Source: Streptomyces sp. CB02959
GTDB taxonomy: Bacteria; Actinomycetota; Actinomycetes; Streptomycetales; Streptomycetaceae
Reading direction: 5' to 3'
Length of the DNA stretch: 64,000 nt
Assembly (NCBI RefSeq): GCF_002803155.1
Contig: NZ_NNBP01000022.1
Coordinates: 62,001-126,000 of the forward strand
Part shown: in pieces, positions 36,422-47,973 of the stretch
Layout of the letters: each line of letters starts with the position of its first letter
How positions within the stretch are numbered: the first letter of the stretch is position 1
Notes under the pieces: model-generated
Databases searched by the model: none
Told to the model about the DNA's origin: nothing
The model's input: the letters and a program-made list of their open reading frames with translations, nothing else
Translations under genes and position numbers: made by a program

Positions 36422-36967
36422 ATGCCGCCCACCCCCGCCCACGACGACCCCGGCTCCACCCGCTTCCCCGCCGCCGTCGACATCGCCCTGCAGAACGCCG
36501 GCTGGCAACCCGGCCGCTGGGACATACAGCAGGCCGAACACTGGGCCGACGCCCTGGGCGGCCACACCTCCCCCGCCGGCCACCGCCACACGGTCTTCCC
36601 GGCCGCCGTCGAGGCCTGGGCCGAGTTCGGCGGCCTGTCCATCGCCGGTCCCGGCCCCGGCCGCCACATCGCCCCCACCCCCTTCGTCATCGACCCCCTC
36701 CTCGGCCTCCACCTCGCCCGGACCCTCGGGGACCTCGGCCGCGCCCTCGACACCCACGTCGCCCCCCTCGGACAGGAGCAACTCCCCGACACCAAGGCGA
36801 CCCGCGGCACCACCTACCCCCAGGCCACCCTCGCCATCGACACCGAGGGCCGCGTCTACAGCCTCGACCACACCGGCGACTGGTACCTCGGCCCCGACCT
36901 CGACCAGGCGCTGAGCACCCTCATCCTGGGCACCCGCCCCAGCCGCCTCACCGTCTCCGGCGACTGA
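36422..36967 (+). CDS. SUKH-3 family immunity protein
   Basis: A 181-residue protein of the SUKH-3 family: RFPAAVDIALQNAGWQPGRWD at the N-terminus, AVEAWAEFGGLSI in the middle, then FVIDPLLGLHLARTLGD and the LGQEQL...LAIDTEGRVYSLDHTGDWYLG block. SUKH folds are the usual antidotes to nucleic-acid-degrading toxins and very probably bind the deaminase encoded just upstream. The ribosome-binding site GGGAGC overlaps the end of the deaminase gene, so the two are translationally coupled. Confidence 0.85.
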   Translation: MPPTPAHDDPGSTRFPAAVDIALQNAGWQPGRWDIQQAEHWADALGGHTSPAGHRHTVFPAAVEAWAEFGGLSIAGPGPGRHIAPTPFVIDPLLGLHLARTLGDLGRALDTHVAPLGQEQLPDTKATRGTTYPQATLAIDTEGRVYSLDHTGDWYLGPDLDQALSTLILGTRPSRLTVSGD

Positions 36968-37114
36968 CGCGACACCTGTCGGGACGCACCCCGGGACGCA
37001 CGACGCGCCACCGGACGGGACGTACGAGGGAACGCCCCCGCGGCGGGGCGCAGACGGCACCCATCAGCCCCGAGGCACCGGCACCGAACACCGACGGCCC
37101 CCGGGGCACCGGCC

Positions 37115-38542
37115 TCAGCCCGCCGCCCCCAAGGGCACCACCGCCGACACCCGGAAGCCCCCCGCCTCCGTCGGCCCGGACACGAACACCCCGCCCAGCG
37201 CCGTCACCCGCTCCCGCATCCCCACCAGTCCGTTCCCCCCACTGGGCAGCCCGGCGTCCGTCGCGCCCCGCTCCGACGGGCCGTTCTCCACCTGCACCGC
37301 CACCTCACCGACCCGATGCGCCAACCGCACCCGCGCCCGCGCCCCCGGCGCATGCTTGTGCACGTTCGTCAGCGCCTCCTGCACCACCCGGTACACGGTC
37401 TGCTCCACCCGCGCCGCATACCGGCGCACACCGGCGACGCCCACCTCGTCCGGCTCCCCGTCACCGCCGTGCACCGAGAACTCCACCGCCATCCCGGCCA
37501 CCCGGGACTGGTCCACCAACTCCCCCAGCTCCGCCAACCACGGCCCGTCCCCGTCCAGGTCCGCGCCGCCCGCCGGCCCCCCGGCCGCCCCCGCGACCGC
37601 CGGCGCCTCCGCGGCACCCTCCGCCGCCTGCCGGGACACCCGCGACGCGACCGCGGCCAACCGCTCCGGCTCGTCCGAACCCGCCGGCCCGCGCACCGCC
37701 GCACCGTCCGCCGTGCGCAGCACCCCGAGCATCTCCCGCAGCTCCGTCAGCGCCTGCCGCCCCATGTCCCCCACCAGGGCGGCGTTCCGCGACGCCTTCT
37801 CCGGGTCCTTCAGGGCAACCGCCTGCAGCGCCGCCGCATGCACCACCATCAGGCTCACCCGGTGCGCGACCACGTCGTGCATCTCCCGCGCGATCCGCGT
37901 CCGCTCCTCGTTACGGGCCCACTCCGCGCGCTCCTCGGCCCGGTCCGCCAGCAGCGACAGCTCCCGTTCCAGACCGTCCGCCCGCTCCCGCAGGCTCTCC
38001 ACCAGCCGCCGCCGCGCTCCGACGTACAGCCCCCACAGCACCGGCGGAGCCGTCAGCACCAGCCCCACCGCCAGCGCCATCACCGTCACGAACCACCCCG
38101 GCGGATGGAACTCCGGCTGCGCGGCCACGTCCTGCCGCATGCTGAAGAACGTCGTCACCACGGTGCCGACCACCGTCATCCCGGCCAGCAGCCCTATGAT
38201 CCGCCGCGGCACGTCCGACGCCGCGAGCGTGTAGAGCCCCACCACGCTCAGCAGCGCGCCCATCTCCGTGGGCATCACGGCGATCGACGTCAGCACCACC
38301 GCCACCGGCCACCGCCGACGCAGCAGCAGCACCGGCCCGGCCACCAGACCCAGCAGCACCCCCGCCACCACCGGGATCCCCGACGAGTGTGCGAACGGCA
38401 CGCCCTCGGCCATGCACTCCACCGTGGACGCCACGGCGAGCAGCACGTCCAGGACGACGCTGCGCCGCCGCGCCCACCACCAGGGACCGCCCCCCGGCCT
38501 CCCTCGCGCGGCCACGCTGTCACTTGCCCCCGTTGCGGTCAT
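37115..38542 (-). CDS. Orphan NarL-family sensor histidine kinase
   Basis: A 475-residue membrane kinase. The N-terminal half holds five or six hydrophobic helices; the HisKA_3 dimerisation helix follows with the phospho-acceptor in ARNEERTRIAREMHDVVAHR, and the ATPase domain has YRVVQEALTNVHKHAPGA (N box) and GGNGLVGMRERVTALGG (G box). An Ala/Gly-rich insertion of about 45 residues separates the two catalytic parts. ATG 38542 is preferred over the longer in-frame start. No response regulator is adjacent, although such kinases normally have one downstream. It converges on the SUKH-3 gene. Confidence 0.9.
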   Translation of the reverse strand: MTATGASDSVAARGRPGGGPWWWARRRSVVLDVLLAVASTVECMAEGVPFAHSSGIPVVAGVLLGLVAGPVLLLRRRWPVAVVLTSIAVMPTEMGALLSVVGLYTLAASDVPRRIIGLLAGMTVVGTVVTTFFSMRQDVAAQPEFHPPGWFVTVMALAVGLVLTAPPVLWGLYVGARRRLVESLRERADGLERELSLLADRAEERAEWARNEERTRIAREMHDVVAHRVSLMVVHAAALQAVALKDPEKASRNAALVGDMGRQALTELREMLGVLRTADGAAVRGPAGSDEPERLAAVASRVSRQAAEGAAEAPAVAGAAGGPAGGADLDGDGPWLAELGELVDQSRVAGMAVEFSVHGGDGEPDEVGVAGVRRYAARVEQTVYRVVQEALTNVHKHAPGARARVRLAHRVGEVAVQVENGPSERGATDAGLPSGGNGLVGMRERVTALGGVFVSGPTEAGGFRVSAVVPLGAAG

Positions 38543-38948
38543 ACCGACCAGCGTACGGGCGGCGCCCCGCGTTCCCCGGGCCCGCTCCCACCTCACATCC
38601 GGCCCGTTACCAGCCTTTACGCCCAGTTATCGCCCGAACCGTTGCAGCGCGCGGCTTTCCGCCCCTCCGCGCCCCGACCTCGGCCCCGAAGCCCCGCGCC
38701 CCCGACCGGAGCGGATCGACCACCGGGTGATGATCCGCGTCACAGCCGGCGTGGCGGCCGCCGGGCACCGCGGGGTCGACCTCGCCGGCCTCGGCGTCCT
38801 CGCGCGGGAGAGGCGCACCGGGACCGCCTCGTACTGCGAGTTTTTCAAGCTGCTGATCCATACCGTCGCATCGAAGGCTGGTGGTACGGCATAGTGTTGG
38901 GAGTCGAGCGACCGCCTGACGGAATGTCCGATTCGGTCGGCTTTACAC
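38543..38948. other. Intergenic region upstream of tRNA-Gln
   Basis: 406 bp with no supported gene. It must contain the tRNA promoter and that of the kinase gene. TAGTGT at ~38889 is a possible -10, without a matching -35. Confidence 0.4.
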
Positions 38949-39020
38949 TCCCCTGTGGTGTAATAGGCAGCACTGAGGTTTTTGGTACCTTAAGTCCGGG
39001 TTCGAGTCCTGGCGGGGGAG
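38949..39020 (+). tRNA. tRNA-Gln (anticodon TTG)
   Basis: A full cloverleaf is visible. Acceptor TCCCCTG pairs with CGGGGGA, the D arm contains TAATAGGCAGC, the anticodon stem GAGGT/ACCTT encloses the loop TTTTGGT (anticodon TTG, reading CAA), and the T arm is CCGGG-TTCGAGT-CCTGG. The gene ends with discriminator G followed by CA, so the CCA end is not fully encoded. It lies 131 bp before glmU. Confidence 0.95.
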
Positions 39021-39151
39021 CACAGTCACCACAGCTCTGTATGCGGGTCCTGACCAGTCGGTCAGGACCCGCCCTCGTTTCCTCCGCAAAACGCCCCGGT
39101 ATCCTTCGGATGACCACCACCCGAAGTAGCCAAGAAGCCGAAGGGCATCCC

Positions 39152-40639
39152 GTGAGCGCCAACCGCCCGGCCGCCGTCGTCGTTCTCGCAGCGGGTGAGG
39201 GCACCCGCATGAAGTCGACGACCCCCAAGGTCCTGCACGCGATCTGCGGCCGATCCCTCGTCGGACACGTCGTCGCCGCGTCCCGTGAGCTGGACCCCGA
39301 ACACCTCGTCGTGGTCGTCGGCCACGCCCGCGAGCAGGTGCGGGAGCACCTCGCCGCGATCGATCCCGCCACCCGCACCGCCGTGCAGTACGAGCAGAAC
39401 GGCACCGGCCACGCCGTCCGCACGGCGCTGGAGGAGCTGACCGGCGACGGCGTCACGCTGGACGGCACGGTCGTCGTGGTGTGCGGTGACACCCCCCTGC
39501 TGACCGGCGAGACGCTGCGGCGGCTCAGCGAGACGCACGCCGCGGACGGCAACGCCGTGACCGTGCTGTCGGCCGAGGTGCCGGACGCGACGGGCTACGG
39601 GCGGATCGTGCGGGACGGGGCGTCCGGCGCGGTGACCGAGATCGTCGAGCACAAGGACGCGAGCGAGGCGCAGCGGGCCATCCGGGAGATCAACTCCGGG
39701 GTGTTCGCGTTCGACGCGCGGCTGCTGGTCGACGCGCTGGGCAAGGTGCGTACGGACAACAGCCAGGGTGAGGAGTACCTCACGGACGTACTGGGGATCC
39801 TGCGGTCGGCGGGGCACCGGGTGGGTGCCGCGGTGGCGGCGGACCACCGGGAGATCCTGGGGATCAACAACCGGGTGCAACTGGCGGAGGCCCGGCGGCT
39901 GCTGAACGCGCGGCTGCTGGAGCAGGCGATGCTCGCCGGCGTCACGGTGGTCGACCCGGCGTCGACGTGGGTGGACGTGTCGGTGACGTTCGAGCAGGAC
40001 GCGACGGTGCACCCGGGGACGCAGCTGCTCGGGTCGACGCACGTGGCCGCGGGGGCCGAGGTCGGCCCGCAGTCGCGGCTGAAGGACACCGCCGTGGGTG
40101 CGGGGGCGTCGGTGTCGTTCACGGTGGCCGACAGTGCGGAGATCGGGCCGGAGGCCTCGGTGGGTCCGTACGCGTACCTGCGTCCGGGCGCGGTCCTGGG
40201 CCTGAAGTCGAAGGCCGGGACGTTCGTCGAGATGAAGAACTCGCAGATCGGCGAGGGCACGAAGGTGCCGCACCTCTCCTACGTGGGGGATGCGACGATC
40301 GGCGAGTACACCAACATCGGTGCGGCCAGCGTGTTCGTGAACTACGACGGCGAGGCCAAGCACCACACGACGGTCGGGTCGCACTGCAAGACGGGCTCGG
40401 ACAACATGTTCGTGGCGCCCGTCACGATCGGGGACGGCGCGTACACCGCGGCCGGTTCGGTCATCACCAAGGATGTGCCCCCGGGTTCGCTGGCGGTCGC
40501 ACGCGGCCAGCAGCGGAACATCGAGGGCTGGGTCGCGCGCAAGCGGCCCGGGAGCGCCGCCGCGCAGGCCGCTTCGTCCGCTCATCAGGATGGGGAGCCG
40601 GGTCAGGGGTCCGGCCGGAAGTCCGAGGGTGAGCGGTGA
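39152..40639 (+). CDS. glmU: Bifunctional UDP-GlcNAc pyrophosphorylase / GlcN-1-P acetyltransferase
   Basis: A 495-residue cytoplasmic enzyme making UDP-GlcNAc for peptidoglycan. The uridyltransferase domain shows VLAAGEGTRMKSTTPKVLH and GDTPLL, and the C-terminal left-handed beta helix shows GPYAYLRPGAVLG, NYDGEAKHHTTVG and VAPVTIGDGAYTAAGS. GTG 39152 follows GAAGGG. The last ~35 residues are a hydrophilic, Gly/Ser/Gln-rich tail. It is followed 73 bp later by prs. Confidence 0.96.
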   Translation: MSANRPAAVVVLAAGEGTRMKSTTPKVLHAICGRSLVGHVVAASRELDPEHLVVVVGHAREQVREHLAAIDPATRTAVQYEQNGTGHAVRTALEELTGDGVTLDGTVVVVCGDTPLLTGETLRRLSETHAADGNAVTVLSAEVPDATGYGRIVRDGASGAVTEIVEHKDASEAQRAIREINSGVFAFDARLLVDALGKVRTDNSQGEEYLTDVLGILRSAGHRVGAAVAADHREILGINNRVQLAEARRLLNARLLEQAMLAGVTVVDPASTWVDVSVTFEQDATVHPGTQLLGSTHVAAGAEVGPQSRLKDTAVGAGASVSFTVADSAEIGPEASVGPYAYLRPGAVLGLKSKAGTFVEMKNSQIGEGTKVPHLSYVGDATIGEYTNIGAASVFVNYDGEAKHHTTVGSHCKTGSDNMFVAPVTIGDGAYTAAGSVITKDVPPGSLAVARGQQRNIEGWVARKRPGSAAAQAASSAHQDGEPGQGSGRKSEGER

Positions 40640-40712
40640 CTGTGCCAACGGGTACGCCGTGCGGGGCGTACGGTGATGAGCGCATGCAAACTGTGATGCA
40701 AGGAGATTTGCT

Positions 40713-41687
40713 GTGACCGGGATCAAGACGACCGGCGAGAAGAAGCTGATGCTCTTCTCCGGCCGCGCCCACCCCGAGCTTGCCGAGGAGGTCGCGCACC
40801 AGCTGGGTGTGGGCCTGGTCCCGACGAAGGCTTTCGACTTCGCGAATGGCGAGATCTACGTCCGCTACCAGGAGTCGGCGCGTGGCGCGGACTGCTTCCT
40901 GATCCAGAGCCACACGGCTCCGATCAACAAGTGGATCATGGAACAGCTGATCATGATTGATGCGCTGAAGCGGGCCTCGGCCCGCAGCATCACCGTGGTC
41001 GTGCCGTTCTACGGGTACGCGCGTCAGGACAAGAAGCACCGTGGGCGCGAGCCGATCTCGGCGCGCCTGATCGCGGATCTGATGAAGACGGCGGGCGCGC
41101 ACCGCATCGTCACCGTGGACCTGCACACGGACCAGATCATGGGCTTCTTCGACGGCCCGGTGGACCACCTCTTCGCGCTGCCGGTGCTGGCGGACTACGT
41201 GGGCGCCAAGGTCGACCGCGACAAGCTGACCGTGGTGTCCCCGGACGCCGGCCGGGTGCGGGTGGCGGACCGCTGGTGCGACCGCCTGGGCGCGCCGCTG
41301 GCCATCGTCCACAAGCGCCGGGACAAGGACGTGGCGAACCAGGTCACCGTCCACGAGGTCGTCGGTGACGTCAAGGGCCGGGTCTGCGTCCTGGTCGACG
41401 ACATGATCGACACCGGCGGCACCATCTGCGCGGCGGCCGAGGCGCTGTTCGCCAACGGTGCGGCGGACGTGATCGTGACGGCGACGCACGGCGTGCTGTC
41501 GGGTCCGGCCGCGGACCGGCTGAAGAACTCCAAGGTGAGCGAGTTCGTGTTCACCAACACGCTGCCGACGCCTTCGGAGCTGGAGCTCGACAAGATCACG
41601 GTGCTGTCGATGGCGCCGACGGTCGCGCGGGCGATCCGTGAGGTGTTCGAGGACGGCTCCGTGACGAGCCTCTTCGACGAGCAGTGA
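40713..41687 (+). CDS. prs: Ribose-phosphate pyrophosphokinase
   Basis: A 324-residue enzyme making PRPP from ribose 5-phosphate and ATP. Key features are FANGEIYVRYQES, the flexible loop RQDKKHRGREPISARL, TVDLHTDQIMGFF and the PRPP-binding loop VLVDDMIDTGGTI. GTG 40713 has AAGGAGA upstream. Its position after glmU and before rplY and pth is the usual actinobacterial arrangement. Confidence 0.97.
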   Translation: MTGIKTTGEKKLMLFSGRAHPELAEEVAHQLGVGLVPTKAFDFANGEIYVRYQESARGADCFLIQSHTAPINKWIMEQLIMIDALKRASARSITVVVPFYGYARQDKKHRGREPISARLIADLMKTAGAHRIVTVDLHTDQIMGFFDGPVDHLFALPVLADYVGAKVDRDKLTVVSPDAGRVRVADRWCDRLGAPLAIVHKRRDKDVANQVTVHEVVGDVKGRVCVLVDDMIDTGGTICAAAEALFANGAADVIVTATHGVLSGPAADRLKNSKVSEFVFTNTLPTPSELELDKITVLSMAPTVARAIREVFEDGSVTSLFDEQ

Positions 41688-41719
41688 GTCGGCGGTCGGC
41701 GGTGGCCGGCTAGATCGAC

Positions 41720-41748
41720 TTGGGGGCGGCCTTCCCGCCGGGTAGACT
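41720..41748 (+). promoter_or_regulatory. Vegetative promoter of rplY
   Basis: TTGGGG (41720-41725) and TAGACT (41743-41748) are separated by 17 bp, a good housekeeping-sigma (HrdB) match. It would give a leader of about 120 nt containing a CCGCC/GGCGG hairpin with a T-rich loop near 41773-41788. Confidence 0.65.
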
Positions 41749-41875
41749 CCTGGAGTTGCTCGGCGAGGGAGGCCGCCTTTTTGTGGCGGTGGTCCGTTAT
41801 CGACGCGCTCTTCGTAGCAGGTCTGTCGTGGGCCGGGTGACGCCCCGCAGATTCTTTGAGATACGAGGAGCTGGC

Positions 41876-42460
41876 ATGGCTGAGATCAAGCTTGTCGCTG
41901 AGGCCCGGAACGACTTCGGCAAGGGCGCGGCGCGTCGTCTGCGCCGTGAGGCGAAGGTTCCCGCGGTCATTTACGGCCACGGTGCCGAGCCGAAGCACGT
42001 GGCGGTCGACAGCCACGCGCTGATGATGGCGCTGAAGACCCCGAACGCGCTGATCCGCCTTGAGGGCGAGGGCACCGACGAGCTGGTGATCCCGAAGGCG
42101 GTGCAGCGCGAGGCGATCCGTCGCTTCCTGGTGCACGTGGACTTCCTGGCCGTGAAGAAGGGCGAGAAGGTCGCCGTCGAGCTGCCGATCCAGACCGAGG
42201 GCGAGCTGGCCCCCGGCGGCAACCTGCTGGAGCACCTGCTCAACACGCTGCCGGTCGAGGTCGAGGCGACCCACATCCCCGAGTCCGTCACCGTGTCGAT
42301 CGCGGGCCTGGACGCCGGTCACACCGTGCTGGCCAAGGACATCGAGCTGCCGGCCGGCGCGTCGCTGACCGTCGACGGCGACACCCCGGTGCTGCAGGTC
42401 GTCGCCGCGCAGGCGGAGGCCCCGGCCGAGGCCGCCGAGGGCGAGGGCGCCGAGGCCTGA
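41876..42460 (+). CDS. rplY: 50S ribosomal protein L25/general stress protein Ctc
   Basis: A 194-residue two-domain L25 (CTC/TL5 type). The N-terminal 5S-rRNA-binding domain has EARNDFGKGAARRLRREAKVPAVIYG, and the C-terminal beta domain has VAVELPIQTEGELAPGG and the VEATHIPESVTVSIAGLDAG block. The C-terminus is an acidic Ala/Glu tail. ATG 41876 follows GAGGAG. It has its own promoter and probably shares a transcript with pth, 90 bp downstream. Confidence 0.95.
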   Translation: MAEIKLVAEARNDFGKGAARRLRREAKVPAVIYGHGAEPKHVAVDSHALMMALKTPNALIRLEGEGTDELVIPKAVQREAIRRFLVHVDFLAVKKGEKVAVELPIQTEGELAPGGNLLEHLLNTLPVEVEATHIPESVTVSIAGLDAGHTVLAKDIELPAGASLTVDGDTPVLQVVAAQAEAPAEAAEGEGAEA

Positions 42461-42550
42461 GTCCTCGCGCGGTAGTTTTCTTCCCAACCGCTGTCGCGGT
42501 GCCGGACGGCGCCGGGGCGGCGGTTGGGTCGTTTTTGAGGAGACGTGGAC

Positions 42551-43141
42551 ATGACCGATGCGGCGAGCCCCTGGCTCATCGTGGGGCTCGGCAACCCGGG
42601 CCCGGAGTACGCCGGCAACCGCCACAACGTGGGGTTCATGGTGGCGGATCTGCTGGCGGAGCGGATGGGGGGCCGGTTCAAGGCCCACAAGGCGCGGGCC
42701 CAGGTGGTGGAGGGGCGTATCGGCCCGCCGGGACCGTTGAGCCGTCGGGTGGTGGTGGCCAAGCCGTCGTCGTTCATGAACCTGTCGGGCGGGCCGACGA
42801 CCGCGCTGCGGGACTTCTTCAAGGTGCCGGTGGCCAACATCGTCGCGGTGCATGACGAGTTGGACATCGACTACGGCGCGCTGCGGTTGAAGCTGGGCGG
42901 CGGCGACAACGGGCACAACGGCCTGAAGTCGATCACGAAGTCGCTGGGTGCGGAGTACCACCGGGTGCGGTTCGGGATCGGACGGCCGCCGGGCCGGATG
43001 CCGGTGGCGGACTTCGTGCTGAAGGACTTCTCGTCGGCGGAGCGCAAGGAGTTGGGGTACTTCGTGGACCGGGCGGCGGACGCGGTGGAGGCGTTGGTCG
43101 TGGAGGGCCTGGAGCGGGCGCAGACGACGTACAACTCGTGA
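42551..43141 (+). CDS. pth: Peptidyl-tRNA hydrolase
   Basis: A 196-residue enzyme that recycles peptidyl-tRNA dropped from ribosomes. Seen are IVGLGNPGPEYAGNRHNVGFM with the catalytic His, PSSFMNLSGG, and HDELDIDYGALRLKLGGGDNGHNGLKSI. ATG 42551 lies eight bases after GAGGAG and is preferred to GTG 42545. Partnered with rplY as in most Actinobacteria. Confidence 0.96.
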   Translation: MTDAASPWLIVGLGNPGPEYAGNRHNVGFMVADLLAERMGGRFKAHKARAQVVEGRIGPPGPLSRRVVVAKPSSFMNLSGGPTTALRDFFKVPVANIVAVHDELDIDYGALRLKLGGGDNGHNGLKSITKSLGAEYHRVRFGIGRPPGRMPVADFVLKDFSSAERKELGYFVDRAADAVEALVVEGLERAQTTYNS

Positions 43142-43163
43142 GCGGGCGAGGCCCGGTCGGCCG

Positions 43164-43763
43164 CTACTCCTGGTACATGTCCTTGGCGCTGTAGCGGGGC
43201 AGGTCGGTGGCGTCGATCGTCCACGTGCCGAGGTCGGTGGCGATCTTCACGGGTTCGCCGTACGGCTGCTTGCTGAGGCGGTTGGCGTAGGCGGGGCGCC
43301 CCTGGCTGGTGTCGATGTCCCACTGGTAGGTCCAGGTCCCGTCGCGGGGGTCGAGGATCAGGTAGTGGGGGATGCCCATGGCGGGGTAGTCGCGGGTTTT
43401 TTCCTCGTAGTCGTTGTCCGGGTTGGACGGGGAGACGATCTCGATGGCGAGAACGATCTCGCGCGGGTCGAGAGGCTCTTCTGTGTCCATGGCAGCAGCG
43501 GTGCTGACGTGGATGTCCGGGATGCGGAGCTTGCCGAGGGCCTCGTCGTCGGTGTCGGTGGACTCGAAGGCCAGAAGATCATCCGGTAGCTGCGGGTCCA
43601 ATTGCTGGACGATCCGCTTCGCGGTGAGTTGGTGCCGGGGCCGCGGGCTCATCATCATCACGAGCGTTCCGCCGCTGATCTCGGGCCAGGTGAAGCCGGG
43701 CGGCGGCGTGAGGTGGTCGCGCAGCTCGCGCAAGTGCCGGTAAACGGTCTGCTGCTCTGTCAT
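43164..43763 (-). CDS. Uma2-family (DUF820) putative endonuclease
   Basis: A 199-residue protein of the Uma2/DUF820 family with a restriction-endonuclease-like fold. PDIHVSTAAAM carries the first catalytic Asp, followed by VLAIEIVSPSNPDNDYEEKTRDYPAMGIPHYLILDP with the E...E/K core. ATG 43763 has GGAGGA upstream. The family is expanded in Streptomyces and cyanobacteria; the substrate is unknown. It converges on pth (22-bp gap) and lies behind the ppc terminator. Confidence 0.88.
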   Translation of the reverse strand: MTEQQTVYRHLRELRDHLTPPPGFTWPEISGGTLVMMMSPRPRHQLTAKRIVQQLDPQLPDDLLAFESTDTDDEALGKLRIPDIHVSTAAAMDTEEPLDPREIVLAIEIVSPSNPDNDYEEKTRDYPAMGIPHYLILDPRDGTWTYQWDIDTSQGRPAYANRLSKQPYGEPVKIATDLGTWTIDATDLPRYSAKDMYQE

Positions 43764-43799
43764 GGGTCCTCCGGTCGCCTTCTGCATCCAGTATGACAA

Positions 43800-43838
43800 C
43801 GGCGGGGCCGTCCGGAAGGTGTTCCGGGCGGCCCCGCC
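43800..43838. terminator. ppc terminator
   Basis: GGCGGGGCCG (43801-43810) pairs with CGGCCCCGCC (43829-43838), with an inner TCCGGAA/TTCCGGG stem. It lies between the ppc stop and the Uma2 start on the same strand. Confidence 0.8.
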
Positions 43839-43857
43839 GTGGTGTGGGTGGGTGCGG

Positions 43858-46623
<2,766 letters not shown>

Positions 46624-46791
46624 AGGTGCGGCTCCTTGCAAGGGATGGTGCAGTCATTGAGCACGTCTGGGCGGGGTGCGGACCGCGCTGTCCGACGCCC
46701 CCAGGATAGGTCTGCCCGTCGTCCGGGAATCACACCGTCCGCAGGATGGGCATCCGGCGCGGAGGGCCGGGGGCGGGGGCCTGTCACGGCC

Positions 46792-46819
46792 TTGCCGCGG
46801 GTGGCGCCGCTGCCATACT
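46792..46819 (+). promoter_or_regulatory. Candidate promoter of the desaturase-tetR operon
   Basis: TTGCCG (46792-46797) and CATACT (46814-46819) with a 16-bp spacer. The inverted repeat at 46832-46856 would start about 6 bp downstream of the predicted +1, so a bound repressor would block initiation. Confidence 0.45.
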
Positions 46820-46831
46820 TACGAGACCGTA

Positions 46832-46856
46832 GGTTACGGTCCCGTAGGCCGTAACC
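46832..46856. promoter_or_regulatory. Candidate TetR operator upstream of the desaturase gene
   Basis: GGTTACGG (46832-46839) and CCGTAACC (46849-46856) are perfect inverted repeats with a 9-nt spacer; the CCGTAGG sequence also occurs on both sides. The TetR gene is the second gene of the operon, so autoregulation is likely. Confidence 0.6.
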
Positions 46857-46859
46857 GTG

Positions 46860-46930
46860 CCCCCGAGCCCCCGAGCCCCCGAGCCCCCGAGCCCCCGAGC
46901 CCCCGAGCCCCCGAGCCCCCGAGCCCCCGA
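46860..46930. repeat. 8-bp tandem repeat (CCCCCGAG) x 8.9 in the desaturase leader
   Basis: Eight perfect CCCCCGAG units plus a partial ninth lie between the candidate operator and the ribosome-binding site of the desaturase gene. A GTG at 46857 is in frame through the repeat with the desaturase, but there is no ribosome-binding site before it. Confidence 0.9.
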
Positions 46931-46943
46931 CGAGGGACACCAC

Positions 46944-47966
46944 ATGACCGCTGGTCCGAAAGCCGTGGAAGAGTCACCGATGCCGCTCGACAGTTCCGCT
47001 GGTTCTTCTGCCGCCTCCGCTCTGCCGTCCGCGACGCTGGGCGGTGAGCAGCGCAGGTCGCTGGAACAGATCACCCTGCTGTTGTTCATCACCGTGCCGT
47101 TCCTGGCCCTGCTCGCCGCGGTGCCGCTGGCCTGGGGCTGGGGCGTGAGCTGGCTGGATCTCGGGCTGATGACGGCGATGTACTTCATCGGTTGCCACGG
47201 CATCACGATCGGTTTCCACCGCTACTTCACGCACGGCGCGTTCAAGGCGAAACGTCCGTTGCGGATCGCGCTGGCGGTCATGGGGTCGATGGCGGTGGAG
47301 GGGCCGCTGGTGCGCTGGGTCGCCGATCACCGCAAGCACCACAAGTTCTCCGACGCGGACGGCGACCCGCACTCTCCGTGGCGGTACGGGGAGACGGTCC
47401 CGGCGCTGATGAAGGGCCTGTGGTGGGCGCACATCGGCTGGATGTTCGACGAGGAGCAGACGTCGCAGCAGAAGTACGCCCCCGATCTGGTCAAGGACGG
47501 GGCGATCCGCGCGATCTCCCGCCAGTTCGTGCTGTGGACTGTGGTGTCGCTGCTGATTCCGCCGCTGGTCGGCGGGCTGGTGACATGGTCCTGGCAGGGT
47601 GCGCTGACCGCGTTCTTCTGGGGTTCCCTGGTGCGGGTGGCGCTCCTCCATCACGTCACGTGGTCGATCAACTCCATCTGCCACGCGGTGGGCAAGCGCC
47701 CGTTCAAGTCCCGGGACCGGTCCGGCAACGTGTGGTGGCTGGCGGTGCTCTCCTGCGGTGAGTCGTGGCACAACCTGCACCATGCCGATCCGACCTGCGC
47801 CCGGCACGGGGTCATGAAGGGCCAGCTGGATTCCAGCGCCCGGCTGATCCGCTGGTTCGAGCTGGCCGGCTGGGCGCACGACGTGCGGTGGCCGACCGCG
47901 GCGCGGATCGACGCCCGCCGCAAGGACGGCTCCCGGGGCGAGGAGAAGGCCCCGCTGGGGGCATGA
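46944..47966 (+). CDS. Membrane acyl-CoA/acyl-lipid fatty acid desaturase
   Basis: A 340-residue integral membrane di-iron desaturase that introduces double bonds into fatty acids. All three histidine boxes are present: HRYFTH, HRKHH and HNLHH, set among four TM helices. ATG 46944 follows GAGGG; the in-frame region upstream is the 8-bp repeat tract. The TetR gene follows 7 bp after its stop. The pair therefore likely adjusts membrane unsaturation in response to an acyl-CoA signal, which is inference. Confidence 0.92.
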   Translation: MTAGPKAVEESPMPLDSSAGSSAASALPSATLGGEQRRSLEQITLLLFITVPFLALLAAVPLAWGWGVSWLDLGLMTAMYFIGCHGITIGFHRYFTHGAFKAKRPLRIALAVMGSMAVEGPLVRWVADHRKHHKFSDADGDPHSPWRYGETVPALMKGLWWAHIGWMFDEEQTSQQKYAPDLVKDGAIRAISRQFVLWTVVSLLIPPLVGGLVTWSWQGALTAFFWGSLVRVALLHHVTWSINSICHAVGKRPFKSRDRSGNVWWLAVLSCGESWHNLHHADPTCARHGVMKGQLDSSARLIRWFELAGWAHDVRWPTAARIDARRKDGSRGEEKAPLGA

Positions 47967-47973
47967 TTGACGG

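Noticed and set aside
46860..46930. CRISPR-like array
   Set aside because: The 8-bp units are contiguous with no spacers; it is a simple tandem repeat. The same holds for the heptamer tracts at 29138 and 31134.
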